DNA from: Alphaproteobacteria bacterium
GTDB taxonomy: Bacteria > Pseudomonadota > Alphaproteobacteria > Puniceispirillales > Puniceispirillaceae
NCBI GenBank assembly: GCA_009936885.1
Contig: JAACDT010000186.1
Location: 1-17,097, forward strand
Length of the DNA: 17,097 nt
Direction: 5' to 3'
Under the pieces are notes generated by a model, which saw only the letters and a program-made list of their open reading frames with translations, did not search any database and was not told the origin of the DNA. Made by a program: the position numbers and the translations under genes. Shown piece after piece: positions 15,247 through 17,097 of this stretch. The stretch's first letter is position 1, and each line of letters begins with the position of its first letter.

Positions 15247-16615
15247 TAACCAAAAAGACTGTATATCTCCTAACTCTGGAGCCCCCTTTGATAAGTGGAG
15301 CAATACAACACCAGCACAGTTACAGGCATCACTCGATGCCATTAATAGAAAGTCATTTTCTGAATTAAAAGAGGCATCGTCACGGGGCTCTATTTTGTTA
15401 TCCATCGCAAACTTGATTGAGAAAAATCGAAAAGACTTTGAAGGATTAATAGTAACAGAGGTAGGAAAAACGCAGGCCGAGGCAATATCCGAAATTGATT
15501 ACTCCAAGTCGTTTTTAACATATATGGCGAATGCTATCTCCTCGTTAGAGCTAACCGAACAACTAGAACCTAATCGCAAAGTAACGACAGTCCCAAGAGG
15601 CATTGGTTTGCTGATTACTCCATTTAACGACCCTCTTGCGGGTATTACGCGCAAAATAGCAAACTGTATCGGCTCTGGTGCGGGCGCAATTATCAAACCG
15701 CCCGAGCTAGGAATAAAAACAGCAACCAAACTTGAAGAAATTTTGAAACAGGAAAAACTCGATCATATTTTGAGTTTTGTTCGAACAGGTGACAGAAACC
15801 TCATCCAACAACTTATGGCCGCTGATGAAATTGGGACGATTAGTTTTACAGGTTCAACCGAAGTTGGGGTATTACTTTCAACTAATGCAGGAAGAAATCT
15901 AAAACCCTTCGTGGGGGAACTTGGCGGAATAAATCCTTTTGTTATTTTCTCAGACGCGGACGTCAGTAAAGCGGTTGATGACCTTGTAGTGCGAAAAGTA
16001 AAAGCGGCAGGACAAGCTTGTTCCGCTCAGAATATCCTGTTCGTAGAGAAAAAGGTCGCTGATTATGCAATCCAAAAAATTGAAGATGCATTTTCCAAAA
16101 TAAAAGCGAGTGCAACTGATAGCGTTGCTGAAGCTAAAATGGGTCCCGTTCGAACTAAAAAAGCACTAGAAACTCTATATATGTTTGAAGAAAAATTAAT
16201 TAGGGCAGGTGCGACTTGTGTAGCAGGCTCTCAAAATCGTACAAAAGGGCCAGGCTTTATGTATGACCCTACCGCCTTTCTTATTAGTGAACCAAACTTA
16301 TTCTTAGAATATGAGATTTTCGCGCCGTTATTGGGAATTTGTGTTTTCGAGGACAGAGAAAAGCTTCGCGAGACTATTCGTTCTAATAAACAACCCTTGG
16401 TATTATACGCCTATTCGAGTGACGAACACTATCTAAAGGAATTTATTTCCGGATTGAATTATGGTTCCATTGGATTGAATGACACCGGCATTCAAGGCGC
16501 CCACGCGCCAACTGGAGGCTTCAGACAAGCCGGTTTAGGCAGAGAAGGCGGTACATGGGGACTGAGTGAATTCACAACAACTATCAATGTAAAAGAAGTA
16601 TCTTCAACAGAGTAA
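15236..16615 (+). CDS. NAD(P)-dependent aldehyde dehydrogenase
   Basis: Cytoplasmic aldehyde dehydrogenase of 459 residues, slightly shorter than the common 475-500. Catalytic features are intact: Asn131 in TPFNDP, Lys154 in IIKPPE for cofactor binding, FTGSTEVG of the nucleotide site, general base Glu228 in GELGG, and nucleophile Cys262 in GQACSAQN. The 34-residue spacing between Glu and Cys is the usual one. The ATG lies inside the end of the aminotransferase gene (11-base overlap), pointing to coupled translation and a shared pathway. It most likely oxidises the aldehyde that transamination produces, to a carboxylic acid that enters central metabolism. It could act on a semialdehyde such as succinate or malonate semialdehyde, but the sequence alone does not decide this. 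Confidence 0.92.
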   Translation: MASNNQKDCISPNSGAPFDKWSNTTPAQLQASLDAINRKSFSELKEASSRGSILLSIANLIEKNRKDFEGLIVTEVGKTQAEAISEIDYSKSFLTYMANAISSLELTEQLEPNRKVTTVPRGIGLLITPFNDPLAGITRKIANCIGSGAGAIIKPPELGIKTATKLEEILKQEKLDHILSFVRTGDRNLIQQLMAADEIGTISFTGSTEVGVLLSTNAGRNLKPFVGELGGINPFVIFSDADVSKAVDDLVVRKVKAAGQACSAQNILFVEKKVADYAIQKIEDAFSKIKASATDSVAEAKMGPVRTKKALETLYMFEEKLIRAGATCVAGSQNRTKGPGFMYDPTAFLISEPNLFLEYEIFAPLLGICVFEDREKLRETIRSNKQPLVLYAYSSDEHYLKEFISGLNYGSIGLNDTGIQGAHAPTGGFRQAGLGREGGTWGLSEFTTTINVKEVSSTE

Positions 16616-16625
16616 GGAAAGGCAA

Positions 16626-17003
16626 ATGATCGAAATTATTAAAACAAATAAAGCGCCTGCTTCTACGTCGCCAGTATCACAGGGAACAAAAGGGGGCGGA
16701 TTGGTATTTGTTGGTGGTCAGATGCCAAGAGATATGGCAAGCCAGAAAATTGTAGATGGCGCTCTGAATCAGGCTCGCCTTTCCCTTAAGCACGGAATTT
16801 CCATTCTAAATGAAGCAGGTTCTGGTGTAGGAGATGTTTTGCTGGCAGTTGTGTATATGACTGATTTATCTCAAAAAGACGCTGTGAATCAAGCATTTTT
16901 AGAAGTGTTTGGAGATAGACCACCAACAAGGAATTTGGTTGAAGTTTCAGATATTGGTGAGGATACTATTATAGAGGTCGCCCTTACTGCAATCGCCCAT
17001 TAG
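16626..17003 (+). CDS. RidA/YjgF-family protein (imine/enamine deaminase-like)
   Basis: Small cytoplasmic protein of 125 residues, the normal length for this trimeric family, whose members hydrolyse reactive imines and enamines or act as specific deaminases. Visible family features are FVGGQMPRD (28-36), the helix around GALNQARLSLKHGISILNEAG (45-65), VVYMTDL and RPPTRNLVEV with the conserved Arg102. At the position where archetypal RidA has a second conserved Glu (EIEAIA) this protein has Ala119, so it may belong to a Rid branch with another substrate. AAGGA overlaps the stop codon of the aldehyde dehydrogenase gene, 7 bases before the ATG. In this operon it probably clears the imine formed by the aminotransferase or acts as a pathway deaminase. 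Confidence 0.92.
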   Translation: MIEIIKTNKAPASTSPVSQGTKGGGLVFVGGQMPRDMASQKIVDGALNQARLSLKHGISILNEAGSGVGDVLLAVVYMTDLSQKDAVNQAFLEVFGDRPPTRNLVEVSDIGEDTIIEVALTAIAH

Positions 17004-17015
17004 ATGAGGATAAAT

Positions 17016-17097
17016 TTATGTATAGACGTGAGACGCCTTTTCGATGTTTTCAAGAACATGCTTTTCAGTAAGTATTCTGGCTTCAGACAAATTGCCT
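17016..17097 (-). CDS. 3' end of a convergent gene, possibly a GntR (FCD) regulator (partial)
   Basis: Reading leftward from the window edge, one frame stays open for 26 codons and ends with TAA at 17016-17018, 12 bases past the RidA stop. Its C-terminus (GNLSEARILTEKHVLENIEK and a few more residues) looks like the last helix of FCD-type GntR regulators, which often reads G-D-x-x-x-A-R-x-L-x-x-x-H. The fragment is too short to be certain, and an open frame of this length is not rare by chance. If correct, it would be a local regulator convergent with the operon that it may control through the palindrome at 9856-9869. Confidence 0.4.
   Translation of the reverse strand, partial: GNLSEARILTEKHVLENIEKASHVYT

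Noticed and set aside
17018..17071. 17-codon plus-strand frame after RidA, preceded by GAGGA
   Set aside because: It is very short and shows no recognisable motif; the opposite strand gives a more protein-like frame. The GAGGA match may be chance.

Overview
The window is AT-rich, gene-dense bacterial DNA. Several things point to a Gram-negative proteobacterium: ABC importers with periplasmic binding proteins, a Tat-exported binding protein, and a LacI/CUT1 sugar cassette carrying an ADP-ribosylglycohydrolase-like enzyme. A low-GC marine alphaproteobacterium is my best guess from gene content alone. No rRNA, tRNA, CRISPR array, insertion sequence or phage gene was seen.

Layout. (1) Positions 1-1794, plus strand: the body of an MsbA/LmrA-like ABC exporter whose reading frame runs off the left edge. 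(2) Positions 1795-2132: a gap with only a weak candidate promoter. (3) Positions 2133-9556: a carbohydrate (CUT1-type) uptake locus. On the minus strand, in transcription order, lie a LacI regulator, a sugar-binding protein, two MalF/MalG-like permeases and a 724-residue cytoplasmic ADP-ribosylglycohydrolase-fold enzyme with long C-terminal beta-rich extensions. The cognate MalK/UgpC-type ATPase (TTG start) sits at the far end of the operon, convergent with it. (4) Positions 9557-9903: a divergent control region. It has a 13-bp-period repeat array next to lacI, probably the LacI operator, and a promoter with a perfect 14-bp palindrome in front of the rightward operon. (5) Positions 9904-17003, plus strand: a compact operon of a Tat-exported PotD-like binding protein, a protein made of two tandem cyclase (kynurenine-formamidase fold) domains, PotB- and PotC-like permeases, a PLP aminotransferase, an NAD(P)-dependent aldehyde dehydrogenase and a RidA-family protein. 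(6) At the right edge, convergent, is a short C-terminal fragment that resembles the last helix of an FCD-type GntR regulator.

How the parts may work together. The leftward operon looks like import of a sugar or glycoside, induced through LacI, followed by cleavage of a glycosidic or N-ribosyl bond in the cytoplasm. The rightward operon reads as a catabolic pathway for a nitrogenous compound: uptake, hydrolysis of a cyclic or linear amide, transamination, aldehyde oxidation, and removal of reactive imines. It has no ATPase of its own in this window. The double cyclase, whose N-terminal copy has lost the metal-binding residues, and the unknown substrates of both systems are the most interesting parts.
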